Assembly (NCBI RefSeq): GCF_002153655.1
Contig: NZ_JOPJ01000006.1
Location: 1-64,000, forward strand
Direction of reading: 5' to 3'
Source: Acetobacter okinawensis
Lineage (GTDB): Bacteria; Pseudomonadota; Alphaproteobacteria; Acetobacterales; Acetobacteraceae
Length of the DNA: 64,000 bases
The position numbers and the translations under genes were made by a program. Below are positions 1-9,552 of the stretch, piece by piece (the stretch's first letter is position 1; each line of letters starts with the position of its first letter). Under the pieces are notes generated by a model. That model was not told the origin of the DNA and did not search any database. It worked only from the letters and a program-made list of their open reading frames with translations.

Positions 1-959
1 GGGGGGGGGGCAGTGGCTGGGATGATGACCCGGTGCAACGGGCTGGCCGCGTTATGCTGGCGTTTGGCCTGCTGCTTATGGTGCTGGAAAACGGCATTCA
101 GCCAGACCGCCTGCTCCGCAGCCTGCCACATGTGTGTACTGCGCTGGCGGGGCTTGCCTGCGTTGCCCCCGAGCCTGCGGTGGGGCTGGGTATTCTGGAA
201 CTGGCACTGGCGTGGGGTGTTTTTGTTTTCACCCGCCCTGCCGGGCAGGCCAAAACCGGGTGGGGGCTGATCCGCACCGGCTCGGTGGGGACGGTGCTTG
301 TGCTCTCCGGTCTGTTGTTGCCGCAGGGGAGCGTTGTGTCGGGCCTGATGATGGCCTGCGGCCTTGTCATTTTAACCGGGCTGGCCCCGTTTGGTCAGTT
401 CTGGCGTGATGAGAACGATAGCTTTCTGTTCCTCCCCTTTGCGGGTGCGTCCATTCTGCTGGCCATGCGTTTGCGCGGGCATGGCGGTATGGCGTTTGAA
501 ATGGCTTTGGTGGCGGCGGGGCTTGTCTCGGTCTGGCTAACGGCCTGCGCAGGCCGCTCGCGCGACAGACAAAGGCTGTTCCGTACCTTTCCATCAGCGC
601 TGGCGCTTATGGCGGTGGGGGTGGAGGCGGATGTTGCGGCTCTGCTGTTCCTGTGCGGGTGGTGTCTGGCCGGGGGGAACCGTAGCGGGCGTGGCTGGGC
701 GATAAATGTTCTGGCGTGCTTCCCCCCCGGTGCGCCGTTTGTGGGGTGCCTGCTTCTGCTTTCCGTCATGACCGACTGGTCGTGGTCTGTGGCGGTGCTG
801 ACCGTATGCGGCATTTTGGCCGCCGTGCTGCGCGCCGTACCTGACCGCGAGGCGGCGCGCCTGTTCTGGCCGGAGGATACAGCCGGGCGTGTGGCATGCT
901 CTGTTCTTACGGTCATGGGTTTTCTGGTGCCGCTGGCCATGATGCTCGGAGCGTTCTGA
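1..959 (+). CDS. Hydrogenase-4/complex-I-like membrane subunit, 5' truncated by window edge
   Basis: The frame is open from the first bases to the TGA at 957-959, so this is the 3' part of a longer gene; a GTG at 33 could serve as a start but need not. The product is very hydrophobic, with many predicted membrane helices. Two short segments, TGLAPFGQFW and FPPGAPFVG, resemble the proline-rich loop of antiporter-like subunits (NuoM/NuoN/HyfF). The next two genes are NuoCD/HyfG-like and NuoB/HyfI-like, so a HyfF- or HyfE-type subunit of an ion-translocating membrane complex is expected by position. The stop overlaps the next start (TGATG-type), implying translational coupling. The window opens with a run of at least ten G inside this frame. 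Family assignment leans on context; exact subunit uncertain. Confidence 0.6.
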   Translation, partial: GGGSGWDDDPVQRAGRVMLAFGLLLMVLENGIQPDRLLRSLPHVCTALAGLACVAPEPAVGLGILELALAWGVFVFTRPAGQAKTGWGLIRTGSVGTVLVLSGLLLPQGSVVSGLMMACGLVILTGLAPFGQFWRDENDSFLFLPFAGASILLAMRLRGHGGMAFEMALVAAGLVSVWLTACAGRSRDRQRLFRTFPSALALMAVGVEADVAALLFLCGWCLAGGNRSGRGWAINVLACFPPGAPFVGCLLLLSVMTDWSWSVAVLTVCGILAAVLRAVPDREAARLFWPEDTAGRVACSVLTVMGFLVPLAMMLGAF

Positions 960-2455
960 TGGATGTTGTCGCCCATATTCAGGCTGGGGAGCAGACGGAC
1001 ACGCCATGGCGCTTCCGGCTGGATGAACTGGCCTGGCGGGACATGGTGGATCTGCTCAGGCATGATGATCTGCCCTTTGTCGGCCTGTGGTGCGATGGGG
1101 TGGACGTGCATGCCCTGTTCCTCCCCGATGGCTACCCGCTTGCCGCCACACTGGCGCTGGAGGGCGGGCGCTACCCGGCTCTCTCCCCTGCACGGGTTGC
1201 CTCCAGCCTGTATGAGCGTACGATTTACGACCTGTATGGCGCAGAGGCCATGTGGGCGGTGGATGTACGCCCCCTGCTAGACCATGACGTCTGGTCCGCA
1301 ACCGCCCCTTTGTCCGCGGCCCCCGGGCGCGGCGGGCAACACAAGGGGCTTGTGAGCTTCCAGCCATCCGATGCCATGAGTGCCGCCAAGGGCCGGGTCG
1401 ATGGGCGCGGACCGGCCACGGGTGGTCTGGCTCCGCCGTTTTATACGCGGCTCGTTCTGTCCGGCTCTTTAGTCGCCTGTGGTGAAACACAGACGGGGTA
1501 TGCCCATCGTGGGGTTGCCGCACGTGCGCGCCATGCGCGGGTGGAGGATGTCTGCCGCCTGAGTGCTCGCGTTGCGGCTGGGTGTTCGGTTGCCCATCAG
1601 GTCGCCTTCTGTCTGGCGGTGGAAAATGCCTGTGGTCAGAGTGTGGGGGCCGAAATTGCATTGCTCAGGGTCGCTCTGCTGGAAATGGAGCGCCTGTTCC
1701 AGCATCTTTACACGCTTGCAGCACTGGCGCGGCTGGCGGGGGCGCATCTTGTGGCGTCGCACTGCATGGCCCTGCGTGAAAAACTGGTGGCCGAGGCAGC
1801 ACCCGTAACCGGGTCGCGGTTGTTGATGGATGTGTGCATACCCGGCGGTCTGTCCGTGCGGGAGACGGCGCAGATGGCGCAGCTCTGCACACAACTGTAC
1901 GAGATAGGGCAGCAGGCCTACCCCCAACTGGTGCTGTTATGGCGCGAATACCCCGGTCTTTCCGCGTTGCTGGCTGGGGTGGGGCAGGTGCAGGCCGATG
2001 ATCTGGAACGTATAGGACTTGATGGGCCCGTTGCCCGCGCCGCAGGGTGGGATTGCGATGGCAGGCGCATTATGCCCGCATATGACGGGCTGTGGCGCTA
2101 CACATCGGGCAGGCAGGGCGGTACGGCGGAAGACCGCGCGCTCCTTCTGCTGGACGAGGTGGAGGAAAGCCTGCGGATACTCGATCTGGCGTCCGCCCGT
2201 ATTGGCCTTGCACCTGCGGCCAATCATACCCTGTCCGTGCAGGATGGGGAGGGCACAGGTCTGGTAGAGGGGCCATGGGGCGGGGTGCTGTACTGGGTAC
2301 GTCTGGCGCATGGTCGTGTGGCAGAAGCATTCTGCCGCAAACCCGAAACCGCCGCCCTGCTGGTGTTTGAGCAGGTATTGCCCACCCATGCGGCAGAAGA
2401 TGTAGAGCTACTGGCGTGCTCACTGGGTGTGAATGCAGCAGCGCTGGATGGCTAG
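959..2455 (+). CDS. NuoCD/HyfG-like large subunit lacking [NiFe] ligand cysteines (Ehr-type)
   Basis: 498 residues from the ATG at 959, chosen because it overlaps the upstream stop. Residues about 1-110 resemble the NuoC/30-kDa domain and the remainder NuoD/HycE. The motif that in HycE reads RVCGICGYAH is here RVAAGCSVAH (204-213), so the first cysteine is alanine and only C209 remains. The C-terminal stretch DVELLACSLG aligns with the NuoD-type end rather than with the DPCxxC motif of hydrogenases; both C-terminal cysteines are absent. Enzymes with this pattern are known as energy-converting hydrogenase related (Ehr) complexes and are not expected to bind nickel-iron. It probably forms the peripheral arm with the NuoB-like subunit downstream. 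Substrate unknown. Confidence 0.8.
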   Translation: MDVVAHIQAGEQTDTPWRFRLDELAWRDMVDLLRHDDLPFVGLWCDGVDVHALFLPDGYPLAATLALEGGRYPALSPARVASSLYERTIYDLYGAEAMWAVDVRPLLDHDVWSATAPLSAAPGRGGQHKGLVSFQPSDAMSAAKGRVDGRGPATGGLAPPFYTRLVLSGSLVACGETQTGYAHRGVAARARHARVEDVCRLSARVAAGCSVAHQVAFCLAVENACGQSVGAEIALLRVALLEMERLFQHLYTLAALARLAGAHLVASHCMALREKLVAEAAPVTGSRLLMDVCIPGGLSVRETAQMAQLCTQLYEIGQQAYPQLVLLWREYPGLSALLAGVGQVQADDLERIGLDGPVARAAGWDCDGRRIMPAYDGLWRYTSGRQGGTAEDRALLLLDEVEESLRILDLASARIGLAPAANHTLSVQDGEGTGLVEGPWGGVLYWVRLAHGRVAEAFCRKPETAALLVFEQVLPTHAAEDVELLACSLGVNAAALDG

Positions 2456-2491
2456 GAGAATGCATATGAACACGCATACGGCAGAACTGCC

Positions 2492-2989
2492 ATGGGGCTG
2501 ATCCGTGCGGTTATGGATACGGCGTTCTGGAAGGGGAGGCAAAAACGCAAACCCCTTGGCCCACGTTGGCCTTTGCTGCTGTTTCATGTGGATACTGGGG
2601 GGTGTGGTGGCTGTGGCATGGAGCTACAGGCCATGACCTGCCTGCCGTATGATATGCAGGGTGCGGGCTTCGGGTTTGTAACGTCCCCGCGTTCCGCCGA
2701 TGTGCTGCTGGTTACAGGCCCGCTTACGCGCACCATGGCACCGGTTTTGCAGGCTGCGTGGGAGGCCATGCCAGACCCCAAAGGTCTTATCAGCGTTGGC
2801 GCCTGCGCACTTGATGGCGGACTGTTTGGCGAAAATTATGCCGTTATGGGGGGGCTGGAGCGCAGGGTTTCCGTCGATCTGGCCATTGCTGGCTGCCCGC
2901 CTAGCCCGCAGGAGATTCTCAACGGCCTTTGCGCTTTGCTGGGCAGTGCCGCACAGGGCAAGGAAAAGGAAACGCCCTCAAGGGGTTGA
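2492..2989 (+). CDS. NuoB/HyfI-like [4Fe-4S] small subunit
   Basis: 165 residues. The fold is that of complex I subunit NuoB/HycG/HyfI, which carries the cluster nearest the catalytic or quinone site. The cluster cysteines are visible: GGCGGCGMEL near residues 31-40, GACALDGG, and AGCPPSP, so the N2-type cluster site looks intact even though the partner large subunit has lost its nickel ligands. ATG 2492 is the only in-frame ATG after the upstream stop at 2455. The gene converges on pssA, and the two coding ends overlap by 12 bp inside an inverted repeat. It is the last visible gene of the complex; the remaining membrane subunits would lie left of the window. Confidence 0.82.
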   Translation: MGLIRAVMDTAFWKGRQKRKPLGPRWPLLLFHVDTGGCGGCGMELQAMTCLPYDMQGAGFGFVTSPRSADVLLVTGPLTRTMAPVLQAAWEAMPDPKGLISVGACALDGGLFGENYAVMGGLERRVSVDLAIAGCPPSPQEILNGLCALLGSAAQGKEKETPSRG

Positions 2990-2998
2990 GGGCGTTTC
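2969..2998. terminator. 12-bp perfect inverted repeat over two convergent stop codons
   Basis: Left arm GAAACGCCCTCA (2969-2980), loop AGGGGT, right arm TGAGGGCGTTTC (2987-2998). It contains the stop codons of both the HyfI-like gene and pssA. No long T tract follows on either strand, so it may be a weak bidirectional terminator or a 3'-end stabilising hairpin. Confidence 0.55.
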
Positions 2999-3898
2999 GG
3001 TATCATCCTTTTGCAAATCTTCCGCAGCTTTTTTCAGTTTAAGAAAGCTGCGGCGGCTGAGTGGCAGCAGCACCATGTAAATAATGCCTGCCGTAGCGAG
3101 CGCTGCCCATGGGTCCGCGACTAGAATAACGGCGTAAATGCCCGTTCCCAGCATAAGCGGCAGCACAAACTGCGCAGGGACCTTGAAGTTCTTGAACGAC
3201 CAGACCGGCAGGGTAGAGACCAGCAGCAACGCGGTACTGGTTAGTGTAAAGTCTGGCAGCCAGGGCAGGCGGGTCAGGTTATACAGCCAGTCGATGCCCA
3301 GCTTTTGCGCCTCCAGCCCCAGAAAAAGAGGGAAAAGAGCCAGACCCGCCCCTGCGGGGGCCGGTACGCCCGTAAAAAAGTTGCTGGCGTATTTGGGCTT
3401 GAGTTCCTCACCATCCAGATTGGCGTTAAAACGTGCCAGTCTGAGCGCCATGCACACCGTAAACAGCAGGCAGGGTAGGAACGCGTACCGATTGCTGTCC
3501 TTGATCGCCCAGAAATACAGCAAAAAGGAAGGGGCAACCCCAAAGCACAAAAAGTCTGAAAGACTGTCAAACTCCGCGCCAAACCGCGTAGCACCACGCA
3601 GCATGCGCGCAATGCGGCCATCCAGCCCGTCTATGAACGCGGAAATAAGCAGAGCCGCCGCTGCGGCCTGAAAGCGCCCTTCAATAGCAAAGCGCATGCC
3701 GGTCAGCCCCGCGCAAAGCCCCAGCATTGTCAGAATATTGGGGATCAGGCGGTTAAAGGAGGGGCCACGGCTCTTGTTGCGCACACGCCGCTTGCGGCGG
3801 CGTGGGGGCTGCTGGGCGTCTTTGGTCTGCGGCGGAGGGGATATGGGGGCAGGGAGTGTCACGGTCTTATCAGAGACGGGCCATAACGGTTTCACCAC
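2978..3898 (-). CDS. pssA: CDP-diacylglycerol-serine O-phosphatidyltransferase
   Basis: Makes phosphatidylserine from CDP-diacylglycerol and serine, the precursor of phosphatidylethanolamine. The CDP-alcohol phosphotransferase signature DGxxAR-x8-G-x3-D-x3-D is complete (D90/D93, R98, G107, D111, D115), followed by multiple hydrophobic helices typical of the type II membrane enzyme. The first about 45 residues are a proline- and arginine-rich cytoplasmic extension. It starts inside the 3' end of psd (29-bp overlap), so the pair is almost certainly one transcript with psd first; the two products act consecutively. 306 residues, somewhat longer than compact family members because of the N-terminal tail. 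Confidence 0.93.
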   Translation of the reverse strand: MVKPLWPVSDKTVTLPAPISPPPQTKDAQQPPRRRKRRVRNKSRGPSFNRLIPNILTMLGLCAGLTGMRFAIEGRFQAAAAALLISAFIDGLDGRIARMLRGATRFGAEFDSLSDFLCFGVAPSFLLYFWAIKDSNRYAFLPCLLFTVCMALRLARFNANLDGEELKPKYASNFFTGVPAPAGAGLALFPLFLGLEAQKLGIDWLYNLTRLPWLPDFTLTSTALLLVSTLPVWSFKNFKVPAQFVLPLMLGTGIYAVILVADPWAALATAGIIYMVLLPLSRRSFLKLKKAAEDLQKDDTETPSTP

Positions 3899-4559
3899 CC
3901 ACCATGGTCTGGCCGACGGCTACAAGCGGCTCCACACCCGGTGGCAGGTACAGGTCAGTACGTGAGCCAAAGCGGATAAGGCCAAAGCGTTCGCCTGCTT
4001 CCATCTGCATGCCTTCGCTTACGGAGCAGACAATGCGGCGTGCAACCAGCCCTGCAATCTGCACCACGGCAAGCATGCGGCCATCGGGCAGGGTCAGGCT
4101 AAGGGCATTACGCTCATTCTGCTCGGAGGCCTTGTCCAGACTGGCGTTCAGGAACAGGCCGGGGTGGTAGGCAATGCGGGTTACGGTCCCGGCGGCAGGC
4201 ATGCGGTTAACGTGCACATCCAGCACGGACAGGAAGGTGGCAATCCGCCATACGGGGGTTTCCCCCATGCCCAGTTCGGCGGGAGGGGCAATTTTTTCGA
4301 TGGAGACAATATGACCATCGGCAGGGGCCACCGCGACGTCACTGCGTGCAGGTGTTACCCGTTCCGGATCGCGGAAAAAATAGAGGCAGAAGCCAAAAAA
4401 ACCTGTGCTGGCATGGCCAAGCAGGCGCAGCTTGGGGCATCGCAGCTTGCGGCCAAGCAGGTAAGACACAACAGATGCTGCACCCGAGGCCAGCAGAAAA
4501 GGGCGCGCTTCCGGGTGGGGGCGCGACACAACAAGTTTAAGGGATTCAAGTAAAGACAT
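3870..4559 (-). CDS. psd: Phosphatidylserine decarboxylase proenzyme
   Basis: Pyruvoyl-dependent enzyme converting phosphatidylserine to phosphatidylethanolamine at the inner membrane. The self-cleavage site is visible as RFGS with G198-S199, leaving a 30-residue alpha subunit; this is the short PSD form common in alphaproteobacteria (229 residues here). A hydrophobic N-terminal segment and the metal/substrate-like motif DVHVNRMP are present. The start at 4559 is preferred over an upstream TTG at 4589 because AAGGA lies about 8 nt upstream. Followed by, and overlapping, pssA. Confidence 0.93.
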   Translation of the reverse strand: MSLLESLKLVVSRPHPEARPFLLASGAASVVSYLLGRKLRCPKLRLLGHASTGFFGFCLYFFRDPERVTPARSDVAVAPADGHIVSIEKIAPPAELGMGETPVWRIATFLSVLDVHVNRMPAAGTVTRIAYHPGLFLNASLDKASEQNERNALSLTLPDGRMLAVVQIAGLVARRIVCSVSEGMQMEAGERFGLIRFGSRTDLYLPPGVEPLVAVGQTMVGGETVMARL

Positions 4560-4651
4560 AACGCAATCCTTACGCCAAAAGCAGACCAAGAGGAAGCGGC
4601 AGAACAGGGACGCACGCCCCCATTCCGCGCTTGGGTTTATGGCCGGATGTG

Positions 4652-7297
4652 TCAGACAGTGTTTTTAAGCACGTCACGCACGGCGGCAAATGCGGCATCG
4701 GCCGCCTGGCCATCCGGTCCACCGGCCTGCGCCATGTCAGCACGGCCACCACCGCCCTTGCCGCCCATGGCAATGCTGGCTGCCTTGACCAGTGCTACAG
4801 CATCTACCTTGTCTGTCAGGGTAGGGGCTACGGCTGCAACAACGCTCCCTTTGCCCTCGGTGCAGGAGATCAGGACCACCACATTGGCCTCGCCCTGCTT
4901 GAGAATGGTTTCGGCCAGCCCCTTGAGTTCGCGCGCAGGTGTTTCACCCACGTTGCGCGCGGCCAGACTTGCGGCCCCCACTTTTTCCACCCCGGCGGCG
5001 GCAACGCTGCCGGTCGCCATCTGGCGTTGCAGGTTGGCAATCTGGCGCTCCATGGCACGCCGTTCTTCCAGCAGGGTTGCCAGACGTTCGGGTGCTTCGG
5101 CAACGCTGACCTTCATCATGCTGGCGAGCTGGAGCAGTCTTTGTTCGTTTGTGGCCGTCAGGGTTTCGGCTGCCTTGCCGGCTACGGCTTCAATACGCCG
5201 CACACCGGCGGAAACACCGTTTTCGGCGACAATGCGGAACTGGCCAATATCCCCCGTGCGGCTGACATGCGTGCCACCACACAGTTCCATGGACCACGCT
5301 CCCTTGCCATCTTCCGCCGGACCCATCGCCACAACGCGGACCTCGTCACCATATTTTTCGCCAAACAGGGCGGTCGCCCCTTCGGCAATGGCTTCTTCCG
5401 GGGTCATGGAGCGGGTGGTTACAGCCGCATTCTGGCGGATGCGGTGGTTGACCTCGGCTTCTATGTCGGCCAGTTCTTCCGCCGTAATGGGGCGGGGCTG
5501 GCTGACGTCAAAGCGCAGGCGGTCTGGTGTGTTCAGGCTGCCTTTCTGTGCCACATGCGCACCAAGGCGGCGGCGCATGGCCTCATGCAGCAGGTGGGTG
5601 GCAGAGTGGTGTGCACGAATGGCCGAGCGGCGGTCATGGTCCACAGTAGCGGTGACAGCCATGCCGGGCTTGAGCGTACCTTCGGTCACTGTGCCGTAAT
5701 GTACGATCAGGTCTCCCGCCTTTTTCTGCGTATCGCGGATAGCGACTTTAAGCCCCTTGGCGCTCAAAAAGCCTGTATCCCCGGCCTGACCACCACTTTC
5801 GCCGTAAAAGGGGGTCTGGTTGAGCAGGATGGCAACATCCTGACCGATTGTGGCTTCTGGCACAAACGCATTGCCTGCGATAATGCCCAGAACCTCACCA
5901 TCGGCCTGTTCGGTGGAATAGCCCAGGAATTCGGATGCCCCGAATTTGTCACGGGCTTCAAACCAGACAGTTTCAACCGCGGTATCACCAGAGCCGGTCC
6001 ATGCCGCACGCGCACGCTGGCGCTGGATGGCCATGGCGTCGTCAAAGCCTTTGACGTCCACATCATGCCCGCTGCCGCGCAGGGCGTCCTGCGTCAGGTC
6101 CAGCGGAAAGCCGAATGTGTCATACAGGCGGAAGGCCACGTCACCGGGGAGCGGTGCGCCCGAGGCAAGCTTGCTTTTTTCGTCGTCCAACAGGTGCAGG
6201 CCACGGTCGAGCATGGCTTTGAAGCGTTCTTCCTCACCACGCATGGTTTCGCGGATCAGGGCTTCACCCTGCACCAGTTCGGGGTAGGCAGTACCCATCT
6301 GCTGAATGAGTGCGGGCAGCAGCTTGTAAAAAACAGGGTCGGTTGTACCCATCATGTGCAAATGGCGCATGGCGCGGCGCATGATCCGGCGCAGCACATA
6401 CCCACGGCCATCCTTGGCGGGCAGAACGCCATCAGCGATCAGGAATGCGGTGGAGCGCAGATGGTCAGCCACAACGCGGTGGCTGGCCTTGAAGGGGCCA
6501 TCCACAGCCTGATGTGTCAGGTCCGATGAGGCGTTGATGAGCGAGACAAATGTGTCGGTATCATAGTTGTCGCGCTTGCCCTGCATGATGGCGGCAAAGC
6601 GTTCCAGCCCCAGCCCCGTATCAATGGAGGGGCGTGGCAGGGGGGAGCGGGTGCCCGGCGGGTCCTCGAAATACTGCATGAACACAAGGTTCCAGATTTC
6701 GACAAACCGGTCGCCATCCTCATCAGGTGAGCCGGGGGGGCCACCGGGGACATCGGGGCCGTGATCATAAAAAATTTCGGAACAGGGGCCGCAGGGGCCC
6801 GTATCACCCATCCGCCAGAAGTTGTCGGAGGTGGGGATGCGAATAATACGGCTGTCATCAAGCCCGGCAATGGAGCGCCACAGACCGGCCGCTTCCTCGT
6901 CCTCGGCATAGACAGTGACGAGCAGCTTGTCCTTGTGGAGGCCAAACCCTTTGGTAATCAGGTTCCATGCCAGCTCTATGGCCAGTGGCTTGAAGTAATC
7001 CCCAAAGGAGAAATTCCCCATCATTTCAAAAAATGTATGGTGCCGGGCTGTGTAGCCTACATTGTCCAGATCATTGTGTTTGCCGCCTGCGCGGACCACT
7101 TTCTGCGCGGTTGTCGCGCGTGAATAGGGGCGCGTTTCCTGCCCTGTAAACACGTTTTTGAACTGGACCATGCCTGCGTTGGTAAACAGCAGGGTCGGGT
7201 CATTGCTCGGCACGAGGGACGAGGAGGGGACGATCTGATGGCCCTTGCTGGCAAAATAGTCCAGAAAAGCGGTGCGGATTTCATTTGTTGTCAGCAT
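4652..7297 (-). CDS. alaS: Alanine-tRNA ligase
   Basis: Class II synthetase of 881 residues from the ATG at 7297; upstream in-frame codons exist but the family N-terminus ([15 protein letters not shown]) begins here. In order: catalytic core with the TNAGMVQFK and [11 protein letters not shown] stretches, editing domain with the zinc motif [12 protein letters not shown] and the distal CGGTH, and a C-terminal DHHA1 region rich in glycine near [16 protein letters not shown]. It charges tRNA-Ala and clears mischarged Ser/Gly. Stands between a GtrA-like gene and psd on the same strand, with gaps of about 150 and 92 bp. A long antisense open frame across it is a composition artefact. Confidence 0.97.
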   Translation of the reverse strand: MLTTNEIRTAFLDYFASKGHQIVPSSSLVPSNDPTLLFTNAGMVQFKNVFTGQETRPYSRATTAQKVVRAGGKHNDLDNVGYTARHHTFFEMMGNFSFGDYFKPLAIELAWNLITKGFGLHKDKLLVTVYAEDEEAAGLWRSIAGLDDSRIIRIPTSDNFWRMGDTGPCGPCSEIFYDHGPDVPGGPPGSPDEDGDRFVEIWNLVFMQYFEDPPGTRSPLPRPSIDTGLGLERFAAIMQGKRDNYDTDTFVSLINASSDLTHQAVDGPFKASHRVVADHLRSTAFLIADGVLPAKDGRGYVLRRIMRRAMRHLHMMGTTDPVFYKLLPALIQQMGTAYPELVQGEALIRETMRGEEERFKAMLDRGLHLLDDEKSKLASGAPLPGDVAFRLYDTFGFPLDLTQDALRGSGHDVDVKGFDDAMAIQRQRARAAWTGSGDTAVETVWFEARDKFGASEFLGYSTEQADGEVLGIIAGNAFVPEATIGQDVAILLNQTPFYGESGGQAGDTGFLSAKGLKVAIRDTQKKAGDLIVHYGTVTEGTLKPGMAVTATVDHDRRSAIRAHHSATHLLHEAMRRRLGAHVAQKGSLNTPDRLRFDVSQPRPITAEELADIEAEVNHRIRQNAAVTTRSMTPEEAIAEGATALFGEKYGDEVRVVAMGPAEDGKGAWSMELCGGTHVSRTGDIGQFRIVAENGVSAGVRRIEAVAGKAAETLTATNEQRLLQLASMMKVSVAEAPERLATLLEERRAMERQIANLQRQMATGSVAAAGVEKVGAASLAARNVGETPARELKGLAETILKQGEANVVVLISCTEGKGSVVAAVAPTLTDKVDAVALVKAASIAMGGKGGGGRADMAQAGGPDGQAADAAFAAVRDVLKNTV

Positions 7298-7449
7298 GGC
7301 GTGAGGCAGCAAAGTCCTGAAAACTGGTTGGGCGCGCCACACCTTGCCACACAGCGCAGGGCGATGCTCAAGGCCGGGTGATCGCGCGGTATTCTCTTAA
7401 TCTGTTGGTAAATGTAGCGCACCCCGTGCATCTCTGAAAGAGGGCAGGA

Positions 7450-7947
7450 TTATGGCCCTGCATCATGGGTGTGGTCGGTGGGGGATATCTCCACCGTCAT
7501 TTCGGCCAGATCAAGCGCGGAGGATGGGGGTTTTGTGCGGAAAACCATCTTCTGGCTGAGTTTGAAATTGGCGATCAGCCCCGCAAAACTGCCAGCCGCA
7601 AGTGCTATAACCGGGTGCCGGATGCACAGCGGAAATGCGTAAAACAGTGTGTAAACCGTTCCACGGTTAAGAAAAAAGCCAAGGCTGTTAGCCGAGAGGA
7701 ATCGTAGCCATTGCAAAACGGGGTGGTCGTGGTGGCCCATGCCACGGAACGTCCACAAGCGGTTGAGAATCCAGTTGAGTGTCGCCGCAAAAAAATAGGC
7801 GATCAGAGTGGCTGCCGTCAGCCCGATGAAGGGGCGCAGCCCATAAACCGCACCTGTATCCCAGATAAAACCAAGACTGCCGACAACGCCAAATTTTAAA
7901 AAGCGCAGCAGACGGTGCGGAGCAATGGATGGAGGAGTAAGGCGCAT
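7450..7947 (-). CDS. GtrA-family membrane protein
   Basis: 165 residues with four hydrophobic segments, the arrangement of GtrA/DPMS-like proteins that help flip or position polyprenyl-linked sugars in surface polysaccharide modification. Visible family features are FLKFGVVGSLGF at the start of helix 1, NWILNRLWTFR after helix 2, and NFKLSQKMVFR near the end. A TTG at 7983 is an alternative start adding 12 residues; ATG 7947 gives the conventional N-terminus. No glycosyltransferase partner lies next to it, so its specific pathway cannot be read from context. Confidence 0.8.
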   Translation of the reverse strand: MRLTPPSIAPHRLLRFLKFGVVGSLGFIWDTGAVYGLRPFIGLTAATLIAYFFAATLNWILNRLWTFRGMGHHDHPVLQWLRFLSANSLGFFLNRGTVYTLFYAFPLCIRHPVIALAAGSFAGLIANFKLSQKMVFRTKPPSSALDLAEMTVEISPTDHTHDAGP

Positions 7948-8377
7948 GAGTGTGCAAAGGTCAGAAAAACAGAATCTGGGCAAGACCTAAAACGCAAGGC
8001 GCGCTTTTGTACGCGTCCTTCCATGCTGTTGAGGTCTTTTATCTAGCATGAAAAAGTGGGTGCGGAGTAGGTGGCGCCCATTGTGCTTTTAACGCGGTAG
8101 AGGCTGTGCTGCTCGGGGGAAAAGCTGGGGCGGTTTGCCAGAAACTGTGTTCTGTTTGCAACAGCCTGCGGGGCCTGAAACTACGCCTTGCTAGTGAGGT
8201 GAGGGGCAGTGTCCGCCAGATGTTTTTGTTTGCGAATACAAAACATGTGCCAACTCTTCTTGGAGTCAGCTTTATATAAGGTATAAAAAATAGGTTTTAT
8301 TAACTTTTACAGGCTGAGCTTGGGCTGTGAGAGTATTTTTGCTTGTGGCAGCCTGTTTGCACATGTGTGCTGCACAT
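7948..8377. other. Non-coding stretch with no recognised element
   Basis: About 430 bases between the GtrA-like start and the ompA terminator. It is noticeably more AT-rich than its surroundings, especially 8215-8345. I find no open frame with family features, tRNA or convincing promoter pair. It must contain the leader of the GtrA-like gene at its left end. Confidence 0.5.
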
Positions 8378-8404
8378 AAAAAAAGAGGTGCCCGAAGGCA
8401 CCTC
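8378..8404 (-). terminator. Rho-independent terminator of the OmpA-family gene
   Basis: Read on the minus strand: stem GAGGTGCC, tetraloop TTCG, stem GGCACCTC, then seven T residues. A UUCG-capped 8-bp stem followed by a U tract is a textbook intrinsic terminator, 35 bp after the ompA stop. Confidence 0.92.
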
Positions 8405-8439
8405 CCTTTTCTGTTCCGAAGCAACCCGGAGCAGACCGA

Positions 8440-9552
8440 TTAGTGGAGGATGATTTCCACGCGGCGGTTCTGCGGTTCGCGGGTGTTCGGGCCGGTCGGG
8501 ACCAGCGGGTGAGCTTCACCGTAACCATGGATGTCGATGGCAGCAGCCGGAACACCGTCATGGATCAGTTCAGCCTTCACGCTTTCAGCACGATGCAGGG
8601 ACAGGCCCAGATTGTACTTTTCGCCGCGCGGGCCGGGGTGTGCAGCGGAGTTATCGGTGTAACCGTTAACTTCAATGCGGGTGGTCTGCACGTGGGTGGA
8701 AGCCTGAGCAGCTTCAGCCACGATCTGACGTGCACGTGCGCTCAGGACAGATTTGTCCCAATCGAAGAACACGAGGTAGGAACGTGCGGGCAGCGGAGCA
8801 GGAGCAGCCACGATCGGAGCAGCCGGCGGCGGGGGCGGGGGAGCCGTGTCGAACGCATAACGCAGGCCAACCATGAACAGGTGGTTGAAGCGATGGTCAA
8901 CGCTGGTGTCGCGAGCTGCCGGATCGTAGGATTCGTCACGGAACTGGCCGTTACGGAAGGTGCCCGGCTGACCGATCATGCGGTACTGCGCGGTTACCTG
9001 GAAGCCAGGGATGCCCGTGTCGAATGCTGCACCAACAATGGCCTGGTAAGCAAAGCCACCCTTTGTGCCACGGTAGCCAGCAGTAGAGTCACCGCCGTAT
9101 GTGAAGCTGTGGTGTTCCTGCGTCCACAGGTAGCCAGCGCCAACGCCGATGAACGGAGTGACAGGCACATTGTTGATGCCGAACTTGGCCAGATCGAAGT
9201 CATACAGCGCGTTGATGAAACCGCCGTAGGACGAATCCTTGCCTTTGTTGCGGACGCCATCGTTGCCCGTGTTGCCGCTCAGGTTGGAGCGCAGGTAGGT
9301 GCCTTCAACTTCAGCGCGCAGGCCGTTGCCAAAGCCCCAGCCGACGGAGCCGTAACCGGTCCAGCCGCTCTTGTGGCCAACTTTGTTGCGATCGATATCG
9401 CCATCGCCACCGTTGGTTTTGAAGTGCTGGGTCTGGGTCAGGTCGTAGCCGCCGCCAAGGTCGACATACGGGCCGGTGATGGTGGTGGCAGATGCGGCCG
9501 CCGGAGCCGCTGCCATCAGGGTTGTTACGAGTAACGCCGTGCGGAGACGCAT
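8440..9552 (-). CDS. OmpA-family outer membrane protein
   Basis: 370 residues. An N-terminal signal peptide ends near AAASA-TT; residues about 25-240 form an eight-stranded-barrel type domain rich in glycine and aromatic residues; a proline hinge (PPPPPPAAP) then leads to a C-terminal OmpA peptidoglycan-binding domain with NGYTDN, the LSLHRAESV helix and the closing NREPQNRRVEI segment carrying the arginine and aspartate type contacts to diaminopimelate. It anchors the outer membrane to the cell wall and is probably abundant, given an isolated transcription unit with a strong terminator. GAGGG lies close before the ATG. An 1.1-kb open frame on the opposite strand is a shadow. Confidence 0.93.
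   Translation of the reverse strand: MRLRTALLVTTLMAAAPAAASATTITGPYVDLGGGYDLTQTQHFKTNGGDGDIDRNKVGHKSGWTGYGSVGWGFGNGLRAEVEGTYLRSNLSGNTGNDGVRNKGKDSSYGGFINALYDFDLAKFGINNVPVTPFIGVGAGYLWTQEHHSFTYGGDSTAGYRGTKGGFAYQAIVGAAFDTGIPGFQVTAQYRMIGQPGTFRNGQFRDESYDPAARDTSVDHRFNHLFMVGLRYAFDTAPPPPPPAAPIVAAPAPLPARSYLVFFDWDKSVLSARARQIVAEAAQASTHVQTTRIEVNGYTDNSAAHPGPRGEKYNLGLSLHRAESVKAELIHDGVPAAAIDIHGYGEAHPLVPTGPNTREPQNRRVEIILH

Noticed and set aside
4631-6529. 632-codon open frame on the plus strand opposite alaS
   Set aside because: It lies entirely within the certain alaS gene, has no family features, and its composition (His/Gly/Gln rich) is that of a GC-rich antisense shadow.
8443-9534. 363-codon open frame antisense to the OmpA-family gene
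   Set aside because: Mirrors the full length of a well-supported gene with signal peptide and peptidoglycan-binding domain; no start signal or domain on the opposite strand.
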